64,000 nt of DNA from the NCBI RefSeq assembly GCF_005871205.1, contig NZ_SWKM01000011.1, positions 1,364,001-1,428,000 on the forward strand, read 5' to 3'. The notes below the pieces were generated by a model, which was not told where the DNA came from, did not search any database, and saw only the letters and a program-made list of their open reading frames with translations. This DNA comes from Marinobacter alexandrii. Lineage in GTDB: Bacteria; Pseudomonadota; Gammaproteobacteria; Pseudomonadales; Oleiphilaceae. Shown here piece after piece: positions 44,020 through 53,232 of this stretch (its first letter is position 1; every line of letters starts with the position of its first letter). A program made the translations under genes and the position numbers.

Positions 44020-44984
44020 CCGATCCGGCCTCCCGGCCCCAGCAGCGCTTTCAGCGCCACTGCAGGTTCCTCGCCGGTGGACACCATGGCCGAGGCCACG
44101 CCCGAGGTGCGGAAACAGTGTTCCAGGCGGGCCTCATGGGCATCCACCTTGCGTCGCCAGGCTTGTTGGAACCGGGTATTGGCGGCATCAAACCAGACCG
44201 GGCCGTCGGGGCCTGCGACGGCAAAGCGGCCGCTACTGGGCAGCGCGCGCTCCAGGGGATCCACGATGCGGATGGCACTGACCGAATTGTGACGGGCCAG
44301 GGCGCCCAACAGAGTCGGGGTGTCTTCCGTGATGCCAAGGAAGTCGCTGATCACAAAAATGCGGCTGCCGGTGTGGGCTACCCGGCGGGCTTCGGCCAGC
44401 GCTTGGTCGAGGCCATTGGTGTCGGTGTCTTCGGCGGGAGTGTTGGCTTTGGCTCCCGGCTGTTGCTGGTGGTCGGCCAGGGTATCCAGCAGGCGCAGCA
44501 CGGATTTCTTGCGCCGGGCCGGGCGCAGCACGCTCAGTGACCGGTCGTTGAAGACAATACCGCCGACCTGATCACCGGCCCAGAGCGCCAGCCAGGCCAG
44601 CAGGCTGGCAACCTGCGCCGACCGCACCTGTTTGTAGGCACCGGTACTGGCAAAGAACAGGGTCGGGCCCAAATCGCAGAGCAACAGCACCGGGCGTTCC
44701 CGCTCTTCCTCGTACAGCTTGGTGTGGGGCGCCTGGCGTCTTGCAGTTACGCGCCAGTCGATGCTGCGGATGTCGTCACCGGGCTGGTATTGGCGAACCT
44801 CCGCGAATGCCATGCCTCGGCCCCGTTGCGGTGACCGCTGCAAACCAGCCTGGCGTGTTTTCGCCGGGCGGGCCGAGGGCAGCTTCAACGCACGTGCATC
44901 GGCCTGCAGGCGGATCAGGTCCGGCAGGCTGATGTGGGTTAGAGCGTCGGAGTCAGTCATGGTGGCGGTGTCAGTCTGTCGCAT
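44016..44984 (-). CDS. DUF58 domain protein
   Basis: The 322-residue cytoplasmic protein carries the DUF58 signature GRGMAFAEVRQYQPGDDIRSIDWRVTAR (in short YQPGDDIRSIDWRVTAR) near residue 65-80, followed by a degenerate VWA-like fold with the DLGPTLFFAS strand. DUF58 proteins are obligate neighbours of MoxR ATPases. The start may be ATG 44984 or 44960; neither has a clear Shine-Dalgarno. It lies 12 bp after the MoxR gene. Confidence 0.88.
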   Translation of the reverse strand: MRQTDTATMTDSDALTHISLPDLIRLQADARALKLPSARPAKTRQAGLQRSPQRGRGMAFAEVRQYQPGDDIRSIDWRVTARRQAPHTKLYEEERERPVLLLCDLGPTLFFASTGAYKQVRSAQVASLLAWLALWAGDQVGGIVFNDRSLSVLRPARRKKSVLRLLDTLADHQQQPGAKANTPAEDTDTNGLDQALAEARRVAHTGSRIFVISDFLGITEDTPTLLGALARHNSVSAIRIVDPLERALPSSGRFAVAGPDGPVWFDAANTRFQQAWRRKVDAHEARLEHCFRTSGVASAMVSTGEEPAVALKALLGPGGRIG

Positions 44985-44996
44985 CGGTGAAGATCA

Positions 44997-45992
44997 TCAG
45001 GCGGTGACCGGTACTCGCTCAATCAGGCGCTCGATAACCGCGTCGGCGGTCATGCCCTCGGCCTCGGCCTCAAAGGTCAGCAGAATCCGGTGCCGGAGCA
45101 CATCATAAGCCATGGCTCGGACGTCGTCCGGGGTCACGTAGTCCCGGCCGTCGAGCCAGGCCAGGGCCCGGGCGCAGCGGTCCAGGGCAATGGTGCCGCG
45201 CGGGCTGGCGCCAAAGGCGGTCCAGCGCGCCAGCTCAGGGTCCAGGCTGCCGGCATCGCGGCTGGCCAGTACCAGCGCCAGTAGATACTGTTCCACCGGT
45301 TCGGCCATGTAGATATCGGCGACCTCGTTGCGGGCGTCGAAGACCTGGTCCGCGGTCAGTCGAACATCGGTCTGGGGCTGGCCCTGGCGATAGTCATTGC
45401 GCGCCAGGTGCAGAATGGCTTTCTCGGCCTCGGCCGAGGGGTAATCAATCACCACGTGCATCAGGAAACGGTCGAGCTGGGCTTCGGGCAGGGGATAGGT
45501 GCCTTCCTGCTCAATGGGGTTCTGGGTGGCCATCACCATGAACAGGCGATCGAGCGGAAAGGTACGCAGGCCCACACTGACCTGGCGCTCGCCCATGGCT
45601 TCGAGCAGAGCGGACTGTACCTTGGCCGGCGCCCTGTTGATCTCATCGGCCAACACCAGGTTGTGAAAGATCGGCCCGCGCTGGAATTCGAAGGTCCCGG
45701 TTTCAGCCCGGTAGATTTCACTGCCGGTTACGTCGGAGGGCAGCAGGTCCGGGGTGAACTGGATGCGGTGGAAATCACCGTCCAGGTGATCGGCCAGAGC
45801 CTTGATCGCGGTGGTCTTTGCCAGGCCCGGGGCACCCTCCACCAGGAGGTGGCCATCGGCGAGGAGGGCAATCAGCAATCGGTCCACCAATTTTTCCTGT
45901 CCGATTATCCTTTTTGCCAACTGCGACCTGAGTTCACCGAACGTATGCTGTAGCGACATTGAAAGGAACTGCTCCGATTCTCTAGGGTTCAT
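44997..45992 (-). CDS. MoxR-family AAA+ ATPase
   Basis: This AAA+ chaperone-like ATPase drives the downstream VWA proteins. The 331-residue product has Walker A EGAPGLAKTTA, Walker B LVLADEINRAPAKVQSALLEAM (in short LVLADEINRAP), sensor MVMATQNPIEQEGTYPLPEAQ (in short ATQNPIEQEGTYPLPEAQ) and an arginine finger region LDRFLMHV. Start choices are ATG 45992 and ATG 45959 (320 aa); the second has a GGAG-like site upstream and starts closer to the conserved fold. First gene of the minus-strand operon, divergent from gdhB. Confidence 0.92.
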   Translation of the reverse strand: MNPRESEQFLSMSLQHTFGELRSQLAKRIIGQEKLVDRLLIALLADGHLLVEGAPGLAKTTAIKALADHLDGDFHRIQFTPDLLPSDVTGSEIYRAETGTFEFQRGPIFHNLVLADEINRAPAKVQSALLEAMGERQVSVGLRTFPLDRLFMVMATQNPIEQEGTYPLPEAQLDRFLMHVVIDYPSAEAEKAILHLARNDYRQGQPQTDVRLTADQVFDARNEVADIYMAEPVEQYLLALVLASRDAGSLDPELARWTAFGASPRGTIALDRCARALAWLDGRDYVTPDDVRAMAYDVLRHRILLTFEAEAEGMTADAVIERLIERVPVTA

Positions 45993-46121
45993 CTTAGAAC
46001 GTCTTTTCGTGCGTAAGTAGTTGCCGCAGTTTTGGTGTCTGCCCGGCAAAAATCAAGGGTTTGACTATGCTTATGTGACAATAAGACGATTACGTTTACT
46101 TCACACTAACCGAGGTCGATC

Positions 46122-49100
46122 ATGAATGCGCTGACAGTAGCCAGCAAGGATCAGTTTTTTGAACAACTGGCTGATGCGTTCGCCCAGAAAATTGCCAAGA
46201 CAGAGGCAAACAAGATCTGCGAATTTGCCAAGCAGCATTATGCCCATATTCCTCTTGAGGAGCTGGTCAGTCGACGATTTTCAGACACCTACGGTGCAGT
46301 TCTCGCGGCCTGGCAATTCCTTCAGAAGCGGACCGCCGACGAGACACCAGTGTCGGTGTTCAACCCTGACCTCGAAAGCGATGGCTGGCAGTCGACCCAC
46401 ACGGTCATTTTCATACTGCACCCGAACATCCCTTTTCTGATCGACTCTCTACGGATTGCAATCAATCAGCGCGAGATCGGAACCCACTCCATCCAGCATT
46501 CCATCCTTCAGGTAGAGCGCACTGAGGACGGCAAGCTAAGCAAGCTGCTGCCCAACAAGCGCGCCAGCAAGAATTCCCAATTCGAAGCCTTCATCGTGCT
46601 GGAGATCGACCGGCACAGCGATCCGGCCGACCTGAGCGAGTTGGAGGAAACACTGCAAACGGTGTTGCACGAAGTGCGCATCGCCGTCTCAGATTTCCCG
46701 ATTGTCACCGACAAGGTCGGCGAGATCCTGGACGAGTTGGATACCACCTCCGCCGGAATCGACGATGAACAGAAAGAAGAGGCGCGAGCCTTCCTGAACT
46801 GGCTGGTACAGGACCACTTTACGTTCCTGGGTTACGACGAGTACGACTTTGCCAAAGACAAGAGCGGCATGGTGGTGCGCCGGGTTGAGAACTCGGAGCT
46901 TGGCATCCTGCGGGTCAATAACGAGCGTCCGGACCGGGTTCGGCTGAACGAGTTACCCCAACGCACGCGCCATGAAATGACGCGCACCGACGATATCTTT
47001 ATTTTCGCCAAATCCGCCCAGCGCTCGCGGGTGCATCGTCCGGCCTACCCGGACTACATCGCGGTCAAGAAGTTCAACAGTAAGGGTGAAGTGGTTGGCG
47101 AGCGTCGCTTTCTGGGTCTGTACACCTCCCGCGTTTACAACGAGCGCCCGGATGAGATCCCGCTCCTGCGCCGGAAATTCCAGAGTGTAATCAAACGATC
47201 CGGTTTCCTGCGCGACGATTACGCCGGCAAAGAGCTGGACCAGATTCTCACGGTCTATCCCCGGGATGAACTGTTCCAGATTGAAAGCAAAGATCTGCTG
47301 AAGGTGGCCAAGAACATCCTGTACATCCAGGAGCGCCGCCGCATTGAGCTGTTTATGCGCGAGGACGTGTATGGCCAGTTCGTGACCTGCCTGGCGTTCT
47401 TTCCCCGTGATATCTACAACACTGAGCTCCGGCAAAAGGTCGAGCAGGTGTTGCTGGACCGGCTGGAAGCGGAAGACATCGAATTTGTCACCCACTTCTC
47501 CGAGTCGGTGCTGGCCCGCGTGCAGTTCACCATTCGGGTGCCTCAGGTTGAGAACCGACAGCTGCCCATTGCCGAGATTCGTGAAAAAGTCATCGAGATG
47601 GCGCAGTCCTGGCGCGATGGCCTGTACGAGTCCCTGAGTGAGGCCTACGGCGAAGAGCAGGGTAACGAACTGTCACGGCTTTGGTCCGGTGGTTTCCCGG
47701 CCAGCTACACCGACATGTTCTCGCCGCGTCGCGCTGCTATCGATCTGGAGCACATCTCCGGCGCCGCCAAACGCGGTGATTTGGCCATGAGCTTCTACCG
47801 AGCCCTGGAAGAGGTTGAAAGCACCCTGCATTTCAAGCTCTTTTACCCGGATCAGCCGCTGCCGCTGTCCGACGTGATGCCGATCTTCGACAACCTGGGG
47901 TTCAGGGTGCTGGGCGAGCATCCATTTGAAGTCACCGACCGCCACGGCAAGTCGGTGTGGATTCACGACTTCACGTTGCAGGCTCACACCGGCCGGGTGG
48001 TGGACATCCATCGTATCCGCCCGATCTTCGAGGACCTGTTCCGTCGGGTCTGGTATGGCGATGCCGAAAACGACGCCTTCAACCGGATGCTGTTGTCGTC
48101 GTACATGAGCTGGCGCGAGATTGCCCTGTTGCGCACCTTTGCCCGCTACATGCGCCAGATTCGTTTTTCCAACAGTCAGACGTTCATTTCCAACACTCTG
48201 GTCAACCATGTGGAACTGGCCAGGCTGCTGTTGGAGTACTTCGAGGTGCGCTTCAACCCGGACCGCTTCCAGAGTGATGGCAAGAGTCGCGCGGCCCAGC
48301 AGAAACTGGAAATTGAGTTCAACGCCGGGCTGGACGGGGTCGATAATCTCAGTGAGGACAGGGTGCTGCGGCTTTACATGGAGCTGATGCAGGCGACGCT
48401 GCGCACCAACTTCTACCAGCACGATGAGGATGGCGGGCCCAAGCCGTACATCAGCGTGAAATTTGATCCGTCTCAAATTCCGGATGTGCCGCTGCCACTG
48501 CCGATGTTTGAGATCTTTGTCTATTCTCCGCGGGTGGAAGGTGTGCATTTGCGCGGGGGTAAGGTTGCCCGTGGCGGCCTGCGCTGGTCGGACCGGTTCG
48601 AGGACTACCGCACCGAAATTCTGGGGCTGGTGAAAGCCCAGCAGGTGAAAAACGCAGTCATCGTTCCGGTCGGTGCCAAGGGTGGTTTTGTTGCCAAGCG
48701 CCTGCCCGATCCGTCCGATCGCGAGGCGTTCCAGGCCGAGGGTATTGAGGCCTACAAGACCTTCATCCGGGGCCTGCTGGATATTACCGATAACCTGGTG
48801 GATGCCGGCATCCACCCGCCCGAACGGGTGGTCCGTCACGACGAAGACGATCACTACCTGGTTGTGGCGGCCGACAAGGGCACCGCGACTTTCTCAGACA
48901 TCGCCAACGGCTTGTCTGCAGATTACGGCTTCTGGATGGGCGATGCCTTCGCCTCCGGCGGCAGCAATGGTTACGACCATAAGAAGATGGGTATTACCGC
49001 CCGGGGTGCCTGGGTATCGGTGGAGCGCCATTTCCGGGAAATGGGTATCAACCCGGCACTGGATGAGTTCACTGCCATCGGCATTGGCGACATGGGGGGA

Positions 49101-51116
49101 GATGTTTTCGGCAACGGCATGCTCTGTTCCGAGAAAACCAAGCTGGTGGCTGCCTTTAACCACATTCACATCTTCATCGACCCGACTCCGGATCCGGACA
49201 AGAGCTTCAAGGAGCGCAAGCGGCTGTTTGAACTGCCCCGTTCGGCCTGGACGGATTACGACACCAAGCTGATCTCCAAGGGCGGTGGCGTGTTCAGTCG
49301 CAACGCCAAGTCCATTCCAGTCAGTGCCGAAATGAAGAAGCTGCTGGGTATCAAATCCGATCGGGTACCCCCGAACATGCTGATTTCCCACATTCTCAAG
49401 GCCCAGGTAGACCTGCTTTGGGTTGGCGGCATTGGCACCTATGTGAAGTCCGCGGGCGAGTCCCATAGCGACGTTGGCGACAAGGCCAACGATGGCCTGC
49501 GGGTTAACGGTTCCGAGCTGCGCTGCAAGGTCGTGGGTGAGGGCGGTAACCTTGGCCTGACTCAGCTCGGGCGGATTGAGTTCGCGCTTCGGGGCGGACG
49601 CATGAACACTGACTTCATCGACAACTCCGGTGGCGTTGACTGTTCGGACCACGAAGTGAACATGAAAATCCTGCTGAACCAGGCCGTTGCCGTGGGCGAT
49701 CTGACCGGCAAGCAGCGCAACGTCATGCTGGAGGAAATGACCGACGATGTCGCCGATCTGGTGTTGAAGAACAACTACCGGCAGACCCAGGCCATCAGTA
49801 TTGCCAGCGAGGATGCTGCCATCCGGCTGGAGGAATACCGCCGGCTGATGAACACCATGGAGAACGAAGGCAAACTCAACCGGTCGCTGGAGTTTCTGCC
49901 CGACGATGAAACCCTGTCGGAGCGGAAACTCGACAAGAAGGGCCTGACCCGGCCGGAACTGTCGGTGCTGATCTCCTACGTGAAAGGCGATCTGAAGCAG
50001 ACCCTCATCAACAGCACGCTGCCGGATGAGCCCCTGCTGGCTGGCGAGATGTATAAAGTATTCCCGCGCGGGCTAACCCAGAAGTTCTCCAAGGAGCTGG
50101 GCGAGCACCAACTGCGTCGGGAAATCATCGCCACCCAGATTGCCAACGACATGGTCAATCACATGGGGATCACCTTTGTTGAGCGGCTGAATCAGTCCAC
50201 CGGTGCCGACGCGGCGTCCATCGCTCTGGCCTGGATCATTGCCCGGGATGTGTTCCGCATCGACAACTGGTGGGACAAGATTGAGGATCAGGATTTCAAC
50301 GTGCCGGCCCAGTTGCAAATGGAGCTGATGCAGGACCTGATGCGGCTGATGCGTCGCTCCGTTCGGTGGTTGCTGCGCAATCGTCGGGCTGAACTCAGCA
50401 TCCAGAACCACATCGAGCGCTTCGCCGACAATGTCTGGGCCATCACCGCCGGTCTGCCGGACTACCTCGGTGAACACGCGCGCACAGCCTGGCAGAAACG
50501 GCATCAGGGGCTCGTCGAGGCCGGTCTGCCAACAGAGCTGGCATCGGTGGTGTCGGGTACCGACTATCTGTACTCGTCCCTGGGCATTATTGAGGCCCAG
50601 GAAGCGTCCGGCATGCCGCTGAAAACGGTCGCCAATCTGTACTATGAACTGGGTGACAAGCTGGACCTGAACTGGTTTGCCCGGGCCATTGCTTCACTGG
50701 CACCGGCCTCGCACTGGCAGGCCCTGGCCCGGGAGAGTTTCCGGGAGGATCTGGAGTGGCAGCAGCGAGCACTCACCACCGGCGTACTCCGATTGGCTGG
50801 CAAGCCGGACGATGTACCGGTTTGTGTCGATGCCTGGCTTGAACGGCATGTGGGAATGATCCAGCGCTGGAAGTCCATGCTGGCGGAGCTCAAGAGCGTA
50901 CGTGAGCCTGAATACGCCATGTTCTCCGTGGCCCTGCGAGAGCTACTGGATCTGGCCCAGAGCACCATGCATTCCGGTCACCTTGATGCCGACAGTGAGA
51001 CCGAGAGTGAGGCAGAGAGTGGCAGCGCGAATGGGGGGCAAAATGCTGGAGAAATTGCCGGATCGAGTGCTGGAGACATTGCTGCCCAGAGCTCAACAGC
51101 GAATGCGACCACTTGA
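46122..51116 (+). CDS. gdhB: NAD-specific glutamate dehydrogenase, large L_180 class
   Basis: This enzyme catalyses oxidative deamination of glutamate to 2-oxoglutarate with NAD. At 1664 residues it belongs to the ~180-kDa class known from Streptomyces and Pseudomonas. N-terminal ACT-like regulatory domains fill roughly residues 1-700. The catalytic core from about 800 shows GGLRWSDRFEDYRTEILGLVKAQQ (in short GGLRWSDRFEDYRTE), VPVGAKGGF, GIGDMGGDVFGNGM and VVGEGGNLGLTQLGR. The C-terminus is an odd acidic/Ser/Ala tail (SETESEAESGS). The 72 bp upstream include TTGACT at 46061, without a good -10. It diverges from the MoxR operon. Confidence 0.96.
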   Translation: MNALTVASKDQFFEQLADAFAQKIAKTEANKICEFAKQHYAHIPLEELVSRRFSDTYGAVLAAWQFLQKRTADETPVSVFNPDLESDGWQSTHTVIFILHPNIPFLIDSLRIAINQREIGTHSIQHSILQVERTEDGKLSKLLPNKRASKNSQFEAFIVLEIDRHSDPADLSELEETLQTVLHEVRIAVSDFPIVTDKVGEILDELDTTSAGIDDEQKEEARAFLNWLVQDHFTFLGYDEYDFAKDKSGMVVRRVENSELGILRVNNERPDRVRLNELPQRTRHEMTRTDDIFIFAKSAQRSRVHRPAYPDYIAVKKFNSKGEVVGERRFLGLYTSRVYNERPDEIPLLRRKFQSVIKRSGFLRDDYAGKELDQILTVYPRDELFQIESKDLLKVAKNILYIQERRRIELFMREDVYGQFVTCLAFFPRDIYNTELRQKVEQVLLDRLEAEDIEFVTHFSESVLARVQFTIRVPQVENRQLPIAEIREKVIEMAQSWRDGLYESLSEAYGEEQGNELSRLWSGGFPASYTDMFSPRRAAIDLEHISGAAKRGDLAMSFYRALEEVESTLHFKLFYPDQPLPLSDVMPIFDNLGFRVLGEHPFEVTDRHGKSVWIHDFTLQAHTGRVVDIHRIRPIFEDLFRRVWYGDAENDAFNRMLLSSYMSWREIALLRTFARYMRQIRFSNSQTFISNTLVNHVELARLLLEYFEVRFNPDRFQSDGKSRAAQQKLEIEFNAGLDGVDNLSEDRVLRLYMELMQATLRTNFYQHDEDGGPKPYISVKFDPSQIPDVPLPLPMFEIFVYSPRVEGVHLRGGKVARGGLRWSDRFEDYRTEILGLVKAQQVKNAVIVPVGAKGGFVAKRLPDPSDREAFQAEGIEAYKTFIRGLLDITDNLVDAGIHPPERVVRHDEDDHYLVVAADKGTATFSDIANGLSADYGFWMGDAFASGGSNGYDHKKMGITARGAWVSVERHFREMGINPALDEFTAIGIGDMGGDVFGNGMLCSEKTKLVAAFNHIHIFIDPTPDPDKSFKERKRLFELPRSAWTDYDTKLISKGGGVFSRNAKSIPVSAEMKKLLGIKSDRVPPNMLISHILKAQVDLLWVGGIGTYVKSAGESHSDVGDKANDGLRVNGSELRCKVVGEGGNLGLTQLGRIEFALRGGRMNTDFIDNSGGVDCSDHEVNMKILLNQAVAVGDLTGKQRNVMLEEMTDDVADLVLKNNYRQTQAISIASEDAAIRLEEYRRLMNTMENEGKLNRSLEFLPDDETLSERKLDKKGLTRPELSVLISYVKGDLKQTLINSTLPDEPLLAGEMYKVFPRGLTQKFSKELGEHQLRREIIATQIANDMVNHMGITFVERLNQSTGADAASIALAWIIARDVFRIDNWWDKIEDQDFNVPAQLQMELMQDLMRLMRRSVRWLLRNRRAELSIQNHIERFADNVWAITAGLPDYLGEHARTAWQKRHQGLVEAGLPTELASVVSGTDYLYSSLGIIEAQEASGMPLKTVANLYYELGDKLDLNWFARAIASLAPASHWQALARESFREDLEWQQRALTTGVLRLAGKPDDVPVCVDAWLERHVGMIQRWKSMLAELKSVREPEYAMFSVALRELLDLAQSTMHSGHLDADSETESEAESGSANGGQNAGEIAGSSAGDIAAQSSTANATT

Positions 51117-51182
51117 GTATTGCTTTGGTAAAACAGATGCCTTTCAATTTGAAGGGTCAAAAGATTAAAAGGGAGTGTGTCG

Positions 51183-51863
51183 ATGGGTCAGCTTGACCGT
51201 CTACTTGAGAAAAACCAGGCCTGGGCGGCTGGAATCAAATCGGAAGATCCGCAGTTCTTCGACCGCCTGTCCAGTCAGCAGGCGCCGGAGTACTTGTGGA
51301 TTGGCTGCGCAGACAGCCGGGTACCGGCAAACCAGATTGTTGATCTGATGCCAGGGGAATTGTTCGTGCACCGGAACGTTGCCAACGTCGTGGTGCACAC
51401 CGATTTCAACTGCTTGTCAGTGCTTCAGTTCGCGGTTGAGGTGTTGAAGGTCAAGCATGTCATGGTAGTCGGCCATTATGGCTGTGGAGGTGTCCGTGCC
51501 GCGCTGCTGAACGAGGGCTCCGGCCTGATCACCAACTGGCTTCGGCATGTTCAGGATGTGCGTGACCGCCACCAGCCGATCCTTGACCAGATCAGCGACG
51601 TTCAGGATCGTGTGGATCGGCTGTGTGAGCTCAATGTGGTGGAGCAGGTTAATCATGTGAGCCAGAACAGCATTGTTCAGGATGCGTGGAAGCGCGGCCA
51701 GCCCCTCACGGTGCACGGCTTCGTCTACGCACTCCGTGACGGCGTTCTGCGGGATATGGGGCTGTCCATTTCCAGCGACGATGAGCGCGAGTCGGTCAGA
51801 AACCGAACCATTGAGGAGTTGGCAGCGAGGCCAGTCCGATCTGGTCGCCAGGAAAACGCCTGA
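51183..51863 (+). CDS. can: Beta-carbonic anhydrase Can
   Basis: Can interconverts CO2 and bicarbonate. The 226-residue product has the zinc ligands at positions identical to E. coli Can: C42 and D44 in GCADSRVPA, H98 and C101 in GHYGCGGV. The ATG at 51183 has GGGAG at 51171-51175; the GTG at 51177 is too close to it. It follows gdhB by 66 bp and ends before a strong hairpin. Confidence 0.96.
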   Translation: MGQLDRLLEKNQAWAAGIKSEDPQFFDRLSSQQAPEYLWIGCADSRVPANQIVDLMPGELFVHRNVANVVVHTDFNCLSVLQFAVEVLKVKHVMVVGHYGCGGVRAALLNEGSGLITNWLRHVQDVRDRHQPILDQISDVQDRVDRLCELNVVEQVNHVSQNSIVQDAWKRGQPLTVHGFVYALRDGVLRDMGLSISSDDERESVRNRTIEELAARPVRSGRQENA

Positions 51864-51893
51864 CGCTGAGATTTCGACGCTGAAGTAGTCGTA

Positions 51894-51937
51894 TCGGCCC
51901 GCAAGGTACGCCAGTTCTGGCGGGACTTGCGGGCCGA
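51894..51937 (+). terminator. Long hairpin after can
   Basis: A 12-bp perfect outer stem (51894-51905 with 51926-51937) continues, after 3-nt internal bulges on both sides, into a 6-bp inner stem (CGCCAG/CTGGCG) with a 2-nt loop. It lies 30 bp after the can stop and about 50 bp before rsmC. There is no T-tract, so termination efficiency is uncertain. Confidence 0.6.
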
Positions 51938-51988
51938 TTCCAGTTAAAGTAGCCCGTTTCCAGAACCAGAAACGGGGTCCGCCTGCCG

Positions 51989-53035
51989 ATGTCCGCACTG
52001 CCAAAATCCCATGAAGCCCTGCTTCGGAATCGTTCCCTGTTGAAAGGTCGTGTGGCCTTGCTGGGGGCAAGTTCCGGCGCCTTGTTGCCAGAGCTGCCTT
52101 CCGGGGGCTTGGCAATGAGCGAGCATGCAGGCTACGCCGAGGAGCTGGCAGGGCCAGCAAACTGGCAGGTGTGTTTTGGTTACGACAATCCCGCACTCAC
52201 GGCCTCCAGCTTCGACACGGTGGTGGTGTTTTTGCCCAAGGCCCGGGCCGAGCTTGATCTCAGGTTGGCGCTGGCGCGCTGGATCGCGGCACCGAATGCC
52301 GCCTTGATCCTGATGGGTGAGAAGAAAGAAGGCATCGCCGGTGCGGTGAAGCAGCTCAAGAGCATCGATCCGGATGCGGCCAAGGTTGATAGCGCCCGGC
52401 ATTGTCAGGTTTGGGTGGCCAGTAGCCTGGCACCGCTGTCGCACTTTGACGTGGCAGACTGGATGCAGTGGCACTCGATAACCAATGCCGGCAGCACCGT
52501 TGAGGTCTGTGGCTTGCCCGGTATCTTCAGCCAGGGCGAGCTGGATGCCGGCACGTCGATGTTGCTGGACAGCCTGGTCAGCACGCCACTGAAAGCCAAT
52601 CGGGTACTGGATTTCGCCTGTGGCGCAGGCGTGATCGGCTCCTGGCATCAGACCTGGCAACGAGATCAGGGCCGGCCGGTGGCGCCGGTGGATGGGGTGG
52701 ACGTTCAATCCCAGGCGGTAATATGTGCTCGTGCGACCTACGAACGGGCAGGGGCGACCGGCGAAATTATCGCCTCGGATGGCCTGGCCGGTGTCGAGGG
52801 TGTCTGGCCTGCGATCGTGACCAACCCGCCATTCCACGCTGGTGTGAGAACCGACACCTCCATGACCGAAGATTTCCTGCGGTCGGTGGCCCGCCATCTC
52901 AAGACCAGAGGTGAGCTGAGGCTGGTTGCCAACACCTTCCTGCCATACGAAAACCTGATTAAACGCTTCGTGGGACCGGTGGAGCGCCTGACTGAAGATC
53001 GCCGCTTCACGGTGTACCGTGCCACCCGCCGTTAA
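51989..53035 (+). CDS. rsmC: 16S rRNA m2G1207 methyltransferase RsmC
   Basis: RsmC methylates N2 of G1207 in 16S rRNA of the small subunit. The 348-residue product has two related halves: a degenerate N-terminal methyltransferase-like domain and a catalytic C-terminal domain with SAM motif VLDFACGAGVIG near residue 205 and target-amine motif TNPPFHAGVRTD. The end LVANTFLPYENLIKRFV...TVYRATRR matches RsmC. A close relative, rlmG, follows about 200 bp downstream. Confidence 0.9.
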   Translation: MSALPKSHEALLRNRSLLKGRVALLGASSGALLPELPSGGLAMSEHAGYAEELAGPANWQVCFGYDNPALTASSFDTVVVFLPKARAELDLRLALARWIAAPNAALILMGEKKEGIAGAVKQLKSIDPDAAKVDSARHCQVWVASSLAPLSHFDVADWMQWHSITNAGSTVEVCGLPGIFSQGELDAGTSMLLDSLVSTPLKANRVLDFACGAGVIGSWHQTWQRDQGRPVAPVDGVDVQSQAVICARATYERAGATGEIIASDGLAGVEGVWPAIVTNPPFHAGVRTDTSMTEDFLRSVARHLKTRGELRLVANTFLPYENLIKRFVGPVERLTEDRRFTVYRATRR

Positions 53036-53069
53036 GTACCGGCGCTGGCCCAAGCGCTAAACGCCAGGC

Positions 53070-53096
53070 AAAAAAAAAGCCCCTGGGGTGAGGGGC
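53070..53096 (-). terminator. Intrinsic terminator facing the minus strand
   Basis: On the minus strand a GCCCCT/AGGGGC stem (53096-53091 with 53084-53079) with a 6-nt loop is followed by nine T (53078-53070), a textbook rho-independent terminator for leftward transcription. On the plus strand the A-run precedes the stem and no T-tract follows, so it is not an obvious rsmC terminator. The nearest minus-strand gene to the right is ribE, 1.3 kb away beyond rlmG. Confidence 0.7.
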
Positions 53097-53160
53097 AAAG
53101 GGTTTGCGTCCACAACAACGGAGCCAACCAGAAAAAGGATAATGCGTGAACACCTCGTAA

Positions 53161-53193
53161 TTTAGGCTTAATTTCTAGAATAAACAGCCTAAA
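53161..53193. promoter_or_regulatory. 8-bp inverted repeat upstream of rlmG
   Basis: TTTAGGCT (53161-53168) and AGCCTAAA (53186-53193) form a perfect inverted repeat with a 17-nt AT-rich spacer centred on TTCTAGAA, about 40 bp before the rlmG ATG. It could be an operator or a leader hairpin; no known regulator motif is recognised. Confidence 0.4.
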
Positions 53194-53232
53194 ATAACGC
53201 TTTTGTGATGAATCCCCCTTTTGGACACCAAT

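Noticed and set aside
46061..46090. Sigma-70 promoter for gdhB
   Set aside because: TTGACT at 46061 is good, but no acceptable -10 lies at 16-18 nt spacing.
51944..53053. 369-codon open frame on the minus strand
   Set aside because: Antisense to rsmC, no domain pattern. The minus-strand terminator at 53070 lies at its upstream side, so it cannot serve it.
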